Source of the DNA: Siphonodentalium dalli
Lineage: Eukaryota; Mollusca; Scaphopoda; Gadilida; Siphonodentaliidae
Direction: 5' to 3'
DNA length: 64,000 nt
Assembly: GCA_032622095.1 (NCBI GenBank)
Contig: CP136063.1
Coordinates: 148,731,379-148,795,378, forward strand
In this document: one piece after another, positions 55,649 to 64,000 of the stretch
Position numbering within the stretch: position 1 is the first letter of the stretch
Layout: each line of letters opens with the position of its first letter
Made by a program: the position numbers and the translations under genes
The notes under the pieces: generated by a model
What the model saw: the letters and a program-made list of their open reading frames with translations, nothing else
Told to the model about the DNA's origin: nothing
The model's database searches: none

Positions 55649-56771
55649 CTCTTTCACTGCCAATCGCGACTTGAGTCGAATTACCCATACACTGCCGATC
55701 GCGACTTGAGTCGAATCCTGACACCTTCGTCCCGTAACATCAATCCATGGGAAGTAACTCTATATTATTCTGTGGAAACAGTGTACGTGATGTAATCACT
55801 ATTGTAACGAGAAACTCACGGTTTATTTTTTTATATTTCGGGATGTCGGCCATCTTGTTTTGTGATTAAGTGGTCGTGGTCACGTGACCCTCCTGGTATG
55901 GGAAGTGTTTTCCATTCTTTAGAGACCAATACCTACCTGCATACCAAGTTTCAGGAATATACCTTTGCATATACAAAAGTTATTGTGAAATACCCAATAA
56001 TATATGTATTTAGCAGAAATATACTAACTTGTTTTTCGGTTCTCAATACTAACACCAACTTATATTCCAAATCGTCAAAATATCTCTGCAGATACAAAAG
56101 TTATTGAGAAAAAATGAATTTTCCTTATATTTCGGTGTGGTGGCCATCTTGTTTTGTGATCATGTGGTCACGGTCTCATGACCCTCATGTTGTCAAGGTC
56201 TCGTGACCCTGGCAGACTGGAAAGTGTTTTCAATTCGCAAGTCCAATATCTAACTGTGCACCAAGTTTCACGAACATACCTTTACAGACATAAAAGTTAT
56301 TGAGAAATACCCAATCAATATGTATTTAGCAGCAATATACTAACATTATCTTATATTTCGGGATGACGCCCATCTTGTTTTGTGGTCACATGATCGTGGT
56401 CTCGTGAAATGTGACACTGGCGGACTAGAACATATTTTCTATTCCCAATACTGATACCTGCTTACATACCAACTTTCATAAAAATATCTCGACAAATACA
56501 AAAGTTATTGAGAAATACTGAAATGTTCTTATATTTTGGGGTGGCAGCCATCTTGTTTGTGGTCAAGTGATCGTGGTCACGTGACAATGGTGGATTCCCC
56601 AGACCAATACCTACATGCATACCAAGTTTCATGAAAATAGCTCGACAGATACAAAAGTTATTGAGAAATACCCAATCCATATGTATTTAGCAGCAATATG
56701 CTACATGTACATGTACATAGTATGCTTGGCAGTAGCAGATCTGTCTGTGGTGCTGCATGGCAGTGAAAGAG
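55649..56771. mobile_element. TTAA-type element with internal tandem units, in LINE
   Basis: Ends CTCTTTCACTGCC (after TTAA at 55645-55648) and GGCAGTGAAAGAG (before TTCAA, one change). A 38-bp unit (CACTGCCGATCGCGACTTGA) is doubled near 55653-55720. Four units of about 180-290 bp begin TTATATTTCGG at 55831, 56125, 56351 and 56529. Each has GGCCATCTTGTTTTGTG, GATCGTGGTCACGTGAC, TACCAAGTTTCA and ACAAAAGTTATTGAGAAATA. No ORF. Confidence 0.65.
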
Positions 56772-57078
56772 TTCAAACTCGGCTGACGTGTGTTCTCAGC
56801 AACAGTATTACATGATATACTTTGATCGCACTGTCGTATGCATGACATAATATCATTATCGATCAACATAACATTACATGTGCAAGTAAACATATCACAA
56901 ATTTCACACCTATTATTATTATTATTATTGTTGTTTGTTCAACATGGCAACCACGATTAGGACTCAAACTATTAATTAGAGTTCCATGCGCACAGAAACA
57001 TCATTCATCGTCCAGTTGAAGACCGGACTGGTCATCATGTTGAAAGAGGTCTTTAATAACGTGCCCTTCGTCAGTCAA

Positions 57079-58256
57079 TTACAGTTGCCTGGTGTCAATA
57101 AACTTCAAGCCTCTCCTGCACAGCTTCTCCAAGAATAAGTTCATTTGGGCAGCAGTGTCATTAAAGGACTTGATTTTGCCCCCTTTTCCTTTCCTGGGCG
57201 GTTTTGTGCACAGATTTACAGCCGCATTTCTGAATTCATTTCTGATGACAGCAAGGCCCTTTGTGTACTCCATAATTACCATATCATAGTTACTATATTG
57301 GTGAATGATGTCATTTGTCCCGAGATGCACGAACACTGACTTTATCTCCTTTTTGTCAATCAATGCTTGGTCGATACTTTCTATCAGTTTTGATACATCC
57401 CTCATGTCTGCGCCAGAATAATTAAACACCCTCATCTCTGGGTCCTTAATTTCTAGGCCATAACAATTGCTGGCCCCTAGCACAATCGAATCTGTCCCGA
57501 CATGAATTGTGTTTTTTGCTTTTCCGGTGTTGTGTCGCCTACGATTACTGAGTCCTGATCGGTCACAACTACGAATTCGTCATTCATTGGCAATCGAGTA
57601 GCAATCGACGTCGGCTTTATAGGCTCGTTCTGTCTACCGTCTACAAACGACCTCCTGATCACATTGGTATGAGTTATGTTCATCAATCAGACAGTTTCCA
57701 CACCTAGACCATCTGCTATCCTTATCGCATGACTCCCACCTATAATGCAAATAATCACACTGTGAATACATTTGCTTTGTTTTGCCTGAGAACACATACA
57801 TATCAAAACTGTCAATCTCGATTACATTTGGTATCTCGTCGCAGTCGGTCATCTGAATGTATCGATTTCTATCTTCAATATTAGAATCACCAACAGTCCC
57901 TCGCTTCACACTGTCCCCTATCACTTTTCCATATTTCGAAAGTTCCTCCATGACTTTAGAATCTCCAATCTCAAAAGGGGCCTCTAACACAGTCACCATA
58001 ATGACACGCCTTTCAACATCAACTGGTCTTACACGGCGCCCGAACAACTGCACCCCATCTGTAATCAATTTGCATTTGAATCTATATCTTTAAGAGTCAC
58101 TCGCCACTCTGTTTTTGTCAACTGGACTGCTGCTATTTTGTCATTGTCAATAGTTTCGGAAATCCCTTGCACGATATTTAGGTGAGTTATTCGTCCGAAG
58201 AGGCCTCGACGAATGCTCACTGTTTTATCTCTGCATAACGGTTCAGCCATACTCAC
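57079..58256 (-). pseudogene. LINE ORF1: RNA-binding region, zinc knuckle and SGNH esterase-like domain
   Basis: 58256-58065 starts MAEPLCRDKTVSIRRGLFGR. After a frameshift, 58068-57634 continues VERRVIMVTVLEAPFEIGDS and EELSKYGKVIGD (RRM-like fold) and a Cys/His cluster, SQCDYLHYRWESC and RCGNCLIDEHNSYQC. 57500-57079 is a SGNH hydrolase: DSIVLGASNCYG (block I, Ser kept), VFVHLGTNDI (block III) and a C-terminal stop at FIDTRQL, before the expected DxxH block. ORF1 esterase domains are known in CR1/L2-like LINEs, where their role is unclear. At least two frameshifts; not functional. Confidence 0.8.
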
Positions 58257-58354
58257 AGTTTATTCGAAAGAGACACAATAGTCCACAACAAAGAGAATAT
58301 ACACTCAGACAGACACATGGACAAAACAGTTTTTGTTTTATTTGACATAAATTT

Positions 58355-58800
58355 ATTTTTGGGGGACTATAGAAACGGGCCAGAGATTTGAAACTTCAGA
58401 ATATTGTTGCCCATATATTGAAGATGTGCAACATGTATATAGATGACGGAAACAAAATTTTTTGACGGAGTTATTAACCCTTTTCGACTTAAAAAATTTC
58501 TACATTTTTTTAAATTTTCTGTATGAGGGTACCTTCGTGGTGTAATCAACTCCTCCTACAGTTTTGACCGTAGATATTTGAAACTTCAGAGTATTGTTAC
58601 CCACATATTGGAGATGTGCAACATGTATATAGATGCTGGAATTTTTTTTTTTTACGGAGTTATTAACCCTTTTCAACTTAGAAAATTTCAACATTTTTTT
58701 TTATTTCTTCAACAAAGTGGCATCGCGACTTGCCACGTTTTCGTGGGACACTGTGGTCTGCTGACCTTTTATTTGTTTCCTAATGATAAATGGAGTTATT
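58355..58800. repeat. Tandem repeat, about 200 bp, two units
   Basis: TTTGAAACTTCAGA(A/G)TATTGTT, ACATATTGGAGATGTGCAAC, ATGTATATAGATG and ACGGAGTTATTAACCC occur at 58388-58495 and again at 58576-58690. GTACCTTC(A/G)(C/T)GGTGTAATCA also appears at 50456, linking it to the hairpin-headed class. Confidence 0.75.
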
Positions 58801-58840
58801 GTTGACTGATGAATGGAATAAATTTAGTATTCTAGTTTTT

Positions 58841-59640
58841 AGCTCACCTGAGACGAAGTCTCCGGTGGAGCTATAGTCATCCCTCCTCGTCCGTTGTCCG
58901 TCCATCACAGCGTCGTTCCGTCCGTCTGTCCATCCGTCAACAATTCTTTGAACATCTCCTCTGGAACCGTAAGACCAAATTGGTTCATATTTGGTGTGGA
59001 TGTTCCCTAGATGAATCTCATTCAGATTTGTTCAAATGAGGTTACTGGGTCAAATAGTTGCGAAACCAGGGCCATAACTCTATTCCTCCATAGTAATTCT
59101 TACAACGACTTCTTGTCCAGAACCATTGGGCCGATTTAGCTAATATTTGGTATGGAGGGTCCTTGGATGACTGGTGTTCAGATTTGTTCAAATGAGGTCA
59201 CCCGTTCAATTAGTTAAGAAACCAGGGCCATAACTCATAGTAATTCTTAGAATGATTTCTTCTCAAAAAATATTGGACCGATTTAGCTTATATTTGGTAC
59301 GGAGGGACCTTGGGTGACTGGTGTTCAGATTTGTTCTAATGGGGTCATTGGGCCAAATAGGGGCAGAGCCAGGGACATAACTCTAAAAACAAATAACATT
59401 TTTGCATTTTGACCTTGATTTTTTTTTAGACACATCACAGCTACCAAACCCCACCCTCCCCACCCCACCTCCTGTCCCTGCCACACCATGCTGTATCATA
59501 CCATATTATCTCTGCCTAGTTCACCCCATTAAAATCCTTGTTTTGATCACAGCTGTAGGAGTAATACAAATCTGTTTGTGCAGTCGTCAAAACCTATTTA
59601 TCTAAATGTCAACACCTCTCTAAGACATGCTGATAGTGGT
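58841..59640. repeat. Hairpin-headed dispersed repeat (AGCTCACC head), copy 1
   Basis: Near-perfect 32-base hairpin AGCTCACCTGAGAC/GTCTCCGGTGGAGCT (58841-58872), then CGTCCGTTGTCCGTCCATC, CATCCGTCAACAATTC and three modules with CCATATTTGGTATGGAGGG-like, CAGATTTGTTCAAATG(A/G)GGT and CCAGGGCCATAACTC. Confidence 0.7.
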
Positions 59641-59818
59641 TTCATGAATGGAATTTAATCCCAGAGAATGCACTGGCTTTCAAGGTCATGGGAATTTTGT
59701 TAAGCTAATGTAGTCAGGCATTCAAATAAATCATGTATGTCATATTCTTGTAGGGATGTCCCCACAGTGTTGGGGGGGGAGTTGATTGACAGATTTGTTC
59801 AATGAAATGTAATTTTTA

Positions 59819-60640
59819 AGCTCACCTGAGACGAAGCTATAGTCATCACTTCTCATCTGTCACCTGTTCATCTGTCTATCCATCCATCTGTCAACAATTC
59901 TTTGAACATCTTCTCTAGATCATAACACTGAATGGGTTCATATTTGGTGTGGATGTTCCCTAGGTGACTCCCATTCAGATTTGTTCAAATGAGGTCACTC
60001 TGTCAAATGGTTGTGAAGCCAGGGCCATAACTCTTGCCCTCCATAGTAATTCTTAAAAACGACTTCTCATGTACCATCAGGTTGAATGTGTTCATATTTG
60101 GTATGAAGGGTCCTTTGGTGACTGTAGTTCAGATTTGTTCAAATGGGGTCACCTGGTCAAATAGGGGCCAAGCAAAGGACAGTTTTCCTCTTAATATGCT
60201 TCCTTCACACGGACCATCAGGTTTATTTTACTGATATTTAGTATGAAGGGTTCTTTGGTGTCTGGGATTCAAATTTATTCAGATGGGGTCACCAGGTTAA
60301 ATAGGGTGGGACCAGGGACATAACTGTATGTCTCTATAGTAATACTTAAAATGTCTTCTCAAGATAGGTTGGACTATTTAGCCTACATATAGTATGGAGG
60401 ATCCTTTAGTGACTGAGATTCAGATTTGTTAACATGAGGTCAACCTGTTAAGAAATGACAGGGCTATGGGGACTTAAGACTTTTGTGTCTAATAAAATCA
60501 TTACAATACAAAATTCATGAAAACATCTACCTTGGAACTACCTGACTGATTAATCTGACATACATATAGTGTTTTTGGGTCCATGGATAATTGGGCTTTA
60601 AACATGTCTAAATGGTTTTATAAAAAGGCGCTTGTGAGAT
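59819..60640. repeat. Hairpin-headed dispersed repeat (AGCTCACC head), copy 2
   Basis: AGCTCACCTGAGACGAAGCT then CTGTCTATCCATCCATCTGTC and CAACAATTCTTTGAACATC. Four modules match those of copy 1 in the same direction. Confidence 0.7.
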
Positions 60641-61381
60641 TGGAAATTTCCAACAATTGAGAAATATGAGATGTTGGTTGTGAAATTCCAACCTAAGACT
60701 TGGGAGTCTGGAGCCCAGTCGGGAGGGGACATGTTGAGCTGGAGGAGGGGGGGGGTGATCAGTAGTGTACAGTTGGTAATTTAAAGGTAGATATTCACCG
60801 ATCTACATACATGAAGCCTCTCTAGCCACATATCCTGTTTAGATCTAATTCTTTTAAAGTGATTATGAAAAGTTCTGAGTGTTGTGGTCTCCAGAGTCCC
60901 AGTCTTATCAGTCTTGCAGTCTGATGAGCGACCCCACAGTCTTTGACTGTCTTGTTATTTTGGGTTCTGACTGCCCATATTACCAGAGTTACTGACCTTT
61001 ATTCGTTTCAGGATTATAACTATAGTTTATGATAACTGCAAATATGGTATACTGATTTACAACCGTAAACTACAGGTCACATTCTGTTTTGAGTTCGATC
61101 TGCCTATTTTAACAGAGATACAGATTTGTTTTCAATGTTGGGTCTTGTTGATTTATAGATGAGATGATATCTCCAGCTAGGTATACTTGATCACTAAACA
61201 TCTTGGTATGTGGCTCTGTTATCTCAAAATAAAAGCTTTGTTTGAATGTGGGAATGGTCCAATAATTTGTTATTGGGAATATTTTTTTCTGTTGGCTTTT
61301 AGAAGATTAATCCAACAGTCTTGGTTTCTTTCTGAAATGCAATTGCCATTATAGTCATCAGTGAAATGTTTTTTGTTTGTT
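60641..61381. other. Intron 12: no gene seen
   Basis: A G-run lies near 60747-60755. 60960-61300 has diverged modules (AGAGTTACTGACC, AGGATTATAACTATAG) of the same repeat class. No gene. Confidence 0.45.
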
Positions 61382-61564
61382 GGTATTTTGAGCCCCAGTA
61401 TTACCTCTACAGCGATCCACACATGCATTTGACAGTTGTGTATATAGCCATTTTGGTATTTTGAGCCCCAGTATTACCTCTACAGCGATCCACACATGCA
61501 TTTGAGCCCCAGTATTACCTCTACAGCGATCCACACATGCATTTGACAGTTGTGTATATAGCCA
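61382..61564. repeat. Local triplication just upstream of exon 13
   Basis: GAGCCCCAGTATTACCTCTA plus CAGCGATCCACACATGCATTT occurs three times (about 61391, 61462, 61505). TGACAGTTGTGTATATAGCCA follows the first and third copies. The array ends 44 bp before the exon. Confidence 0.9.
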
Positions 61565-61608
61565 CGTTTATTAGTTCATATATGATTCTCTGTCTGAATT
61601 ATTTACAG

Positions 61609-61762
61609 ACTTACCAGTTCTTCCACTGGAGGTGAGGATGGTAAATGGAGAAGAACACTCAGGCCGAGTCGAAGTCAAACATTCTGATGAATGGGGAAAT
61701 ATATGTGACGATGGTTGGGACATCAACGATGCTCACGTCATATGTAGAATGCTTGGTTATCG
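61609..61762 (+). CDS. Exon 13: SRCR domain B, first half
   Basis: Acceptor TTATTTACAG; two bases complete Asn with exon 12, then 50 codons and two leftover bases (phase 2); donor GTGATT at 61763. [20 protein letters not shown] then [20 protein letters not shown] and LGY form the SRCR start with the first two cysteines. The cut falls after LGY-x in phase 2, exactly as in SRCR A (exons 1/2), so the exon pair is probably a duplication of the same unit. The matching second half is not in the remaining 2.2 kb and is expected downstream. Confidence 0.88.
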
Positions 61763-61786
61763 GTGATTATTTCTGCATGTCCTTAA

Positions 61787-62034
61787 TCCTCTCTTTACTA
61801 AATACTCATATACTCATTGATGAGTAGTTATTCCCTTTTGAAATGTTCAGATAATATTTTCAACAATGCTGCTGTTTGTTTACCTTATTATCTGAACATT
61901 TCCCACCATTCAATAGGAATCATTCAACACTTGTTTTATCTGTTCATTTGTCTGTCACCTGCTTATAATTCCTGACTTTTGTCCAAATCAATAATAGACA
62001 ATAGGTAATTTGAAGGAATTCAGAAAAGAAAAGG
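61787..62034. mobile_element. TTAA-type MITE, 248 bp, inverted member
   Basis: TTAA at 61783-61786 and 62035-62038. Reverse-orientation match to the 41157 family (CTCTCTTTACTAAATACTCA, TGAAATGTTCAGATAAT). It lies 20 bp after the exon 13 donor. Confidence 0.7.
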
Positions 62035-62038
62035 TTAA

Positions 62039-63329
62039 CTTGGCCATGTCTCTATCGACAGATGACTGTTAGTCTTTTTGAGGTTCAGATGGAGGGAAGT
62101 CAATGTCACTCATCAAACATCAACACTTTTTATCTACTGCTCAGTACCAAACCTTGAAATAGTGTGTACTTGCAAAATGATGTCCCCAGAGGTTGAATTT
62201 AGTGAAGTTATCCTGCAAAACGCAGATTATTACCAATGTTAACTGGTCGACGTCCTAATACAATATTGATGAGTGATTTACTCAATGATGACAATGTAAC
62301 ACATCTCCGCAAGTTGTGCAAATTTATTAAGCTTGTAAATCGAGAAATGACCGAATATAAACTCAGCTAGATAATAGGTATAACATGCAATATCACAATT
62401 TGTGCAAGAACAGAACCGATATACGTATACACATAGTTATTAATATATATTGATAAATTTGTATATGTAAGCATATACAATGAATCTATTTACTTATACA
62501 TGTATGTGCTCATATATATATATATATTTACAATCTTGATATACATGATACAGTGTTACATATAAGTATCGATGACGGGTATGCAATATATACATGTAAT
62601 ACAACATTTGTCAACCAGAAGTTCACATATACCTATGTACATATTGTATATATACATTTAACTATTATTATCTCCATACCAATGTTATGTATTGGATTAT
62701 GAGAAATAAACTGATTGCAAGCTAGCATCACTGAATTAACCCTCTGGGAACCTCATTCTGCTGAGACTGCAGCTGGCTATTGGAGACACGGGATCAGATT
62801 GAAGTTCCTCAGTTGAAGTTGGTGATGTTCATCCATTAGTCACCTCGATTATGCATTTTATCTTCTGCAAATTAGGGGATTTAGAAACAGAATTAGGGAA
62901 AAATCACTAAAAAAATCTTAATTTGAGACTATAGATATTTCAAGACTTGCTCCATTGCCTAAAAGCCTGCTTGATAAACATTGTTTTTTACATCAAAATA
63001 ACATTATTAGGTCAACTTAGATTTATTAGGTCAACTTAGCACAGGTATGGAGGGCAACGTAAAATGATGTCATTATGATTTGGAATGTTTTCTCATTCAC
63101 AATTCACTGCAAATGATACAAAATGTGAAAAACAACAAAATGTTTTTTGTGTTCTGAACAATAAATTGTTGGAAACATAAACAATTAGAGAACAAGAAAT
63201 GTTTCCAACAACTATCCAAGAACCAGAAAGCGATATTTTTTTTTCTTCTACATCGTGATTGGCCTCTCATTCTGCTTCACGCCGGTTTGTTCACATCATG
63301 AATACTAATTATCTTCCTTGAACTCATAA
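62039..63329. other. Intron 13: element relics and AT-rich DNA
   Basis: 62153-62216 (CCTTGAAATAGTGTG, TGTCCCCAGAGGTTGAATTT) and 62720-62790 (AGCTAGCATCACTGAATTAA, GAACCTCATTCTGCTGAG) are the two halves of a 47453-like element, split by about 500 bp of AT-rich DNA with a (TA)n run near 62515. No gene seen. Confidence 0.5.
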
Positions 63330-64000
63330 ATTTATGGATAACGCCGCTACTGAAGAAACCAGGGCTTGATATCGAGGTCCTAATTAAGTAACTACCAACC
63401 GGTTTCACACCTCTCTTTTGTTTCAAAGCTGATAGAGTGGGTTGTTTCCAAACAACTTCGCGAATACTTGTCGTCCACTGGTTTGTCAGAAGTGTTTCAA
63501 TCTGCCTATCGTCCAAATAGCAGCACGGAGACTGCACTTCTTCGGGTCCAAAATGACTTGCTTATGTCAATGGATCAAAGGGAAGTGTCATGCTTGGTGT
63601 TGCTGGATCTCACTGCCGCCTTCGACACCATCGACCACGCTGTGCTATTGGAGAGACTTGAAAACATACTCGGTGTGACGGGTGTAGCCTTAGACTCGGA
63701 TGTTTTTGCACTTAAGTACAGTGTGCCACAGGGGTCCGTCCTCGGACCCATGCTCTATGTGATCTAATTTCTACCGCTGGGGGACATAATCCGTCATCAT
63801 GGACTGAATTTTTACGCGGATGATTCCCAACTCTACATTCAATTCAACCCTGGTTGTGAGATTCCAGCCAGAGAATCCTAGAGCACTGTGTATCCGATAT
63901 TAAAATCTGGATGACTGATAATTTCCTTAAGTTGAATCCTGACAAAACTGAACTGATATATATCGGGTTACCGCATCAGTTGCAGAAAGCAACTACCCAC
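63330..64000 (+). pseudogene. LINE reverse transcriptase fragment (+ strand, runs off window)
   Basis: PLLKKPGLDIEVL, then after a frameshift near 63387 YQPVSHLSFVSKLIEWVVSK, SEVFQSAYRPNSSTETALLR, LVLLDLTAAFDTIDH (motif A), YSVPQGSVLGP (motif B) and NFYADDSQLYIQF (motif C) identify a CR1/Jockey-like RT. About 40 residues are missing between GVTGVALDSD and the motif B stretch (deletion near 63700), and a stop at 63766-63768 breaks the frame. It differs from the minus-strand LINE at 51-58 kb. Dead copy in the last intron. Confidence 0.88.

Larger units (their letters stand above)
51171..58260 (-). mobile_element. APE-type LINE, long but broken copy with two insertions
   Basis: Minus strand: ORF1 (58256-57079), ORF2 endonuclease (55640-54192, split), RT (53733-52427) and C-terminal domain (52321-51490). 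The 3' tail is AATAAACTGATTGTTAAAG plus a second ATTGTTAAAG unit (51171-51200), i.e. a short tandem tail rather than poly(A). Two insertions interrupt it: 55649-56771 between ORF1 and ORF2, and about 54426-55265 inside the endonuclease. Frameshifts occur in both ORFs. The element jumps by target-primed reverse transcription; this copy is inactive. Confidence 0.85.
3324..61762 (+). other. Partial mosaic receptor/secreted-protein gene, 13 exons (SRCR-CTLD-kringle-LDLa-PAN-LDLa-SRCR)
   Basis: This is the span of one predicted gene; the exons are listed separately as CDS. Exon ends have GT donors and AG acceptors, and every junction keeps the frame: leftover bases at each donor combine with the first bases of the next exon into a sense codon, for all 12 junctions. 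The joined fragment is 631 codons, with SRCR (residues 1-102), CTLD (107-315), kringle (325-399), Thr/Pro linker (400-424), LDLa (about 425-461), PAN/apple (about 463-541), LDLa (547-580) and half an SRCR (588-631). Such modules are extracellular, disulphide-rich and typical of scavenger receptors, lectins and mosaic proteases such as neurotrypsin. The first and last exons are missing, so membrane anchoring or a C-terminal trypsin domain cannot be judged. Exons make up 1.9 kb of 58 kb; introns are packed with transposons. Function in binding microbial or matrix ligands is inference. Confidence 0.8.

Noticed and set aside
58836-58872. Helitron 3' end (hairpin followed by CTAG on the minus strand)
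   Set aside because: The sister repeats at 59819, 49799 and 26299 lack the CTRR end, and no Rep/helicase sequence is seen.

Overview
The window looks like nuclear DNA of a metazoan with large, transposon-filled introns. Spliced exons have GT/AG borders and consistent phases, extracellular animal domains (SRCR, C-type lectin, kringle, LDLa, PAN) are present, and there is no operon-like coding. The repeat landscape (copia, Penelope-like, APE-type LINEs, hAT- and TTAA-type MITEs, repeats with TCCGTCC boxes) suggests an aquatic invertebrate, possibly a lophotrochozoan such as a mollusc. The species cannot be fixed from sequence alone.

The only host gene I can support lies on the + strand and fills almost the whole window. 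Thirteen exons between 3324 and 61762 join without a single phase conflict into 631 codons. They encode SRCR, C-type lectin-like domain (CTLD), kringle, a short Thr/Pro linker, LDLa, PAN/apple, LDLa and the first half of a second SRCR. Both gene ends lie outside the window, so the signal peptide and any C-terminal transmembrane segment or protease domain are unseen. Two Arg/Gly- and Ser-rich tandem expansions are inserted within the CTLD.

The introns are mostly mobile DNA. 1-1.7 kb: internally deleted Ty1/copia copy (+). 2-2.7, 26.3-27, 30.6-31.2, 34.8-36, 49.8-51.2 and 58.8-60.6 kb: a class of repeats sharing a start hairpin followed by a TCCGTC-like box. 4.5-7.8 kb: a foldback-like element with AAGCACTCGA arrays. 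16.4-18.2 kb: a second copia copy (-) with gag, protease and integrase start. 23-25.2 kb: degenerate tandem array split by a TTAA element. 27.6-28.7 kb: LINE tail split by a palindromic element. 32.2-33.1 and 42.1-42.5 kb: hAT-like MITEs with 8-bp target duplications. 39.5-40.9 kb: Penelope-like RT/GIY-YIG ORF (-). 43.9-46.5 kb: a 2.6-kb terminal-inverted-repeat element with TTCG-rich ends. 42.6-49 kb: GATATC palindrome satellite. 51.2-58.3 kb: a long LINE (-) with an esterase-type ORF1, split by two insertions. 63.3-64 kb: a further LINE RT fragment (+).

At least eight short elements have ends of the form TTAA + CCYTT; one insertion can be reversed on paper because it sits in a tandem repeat that preserves the empty site. 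No tRNA, rRNA or CRISPR array was found. All calls come from reading the sequence; no database search was run.
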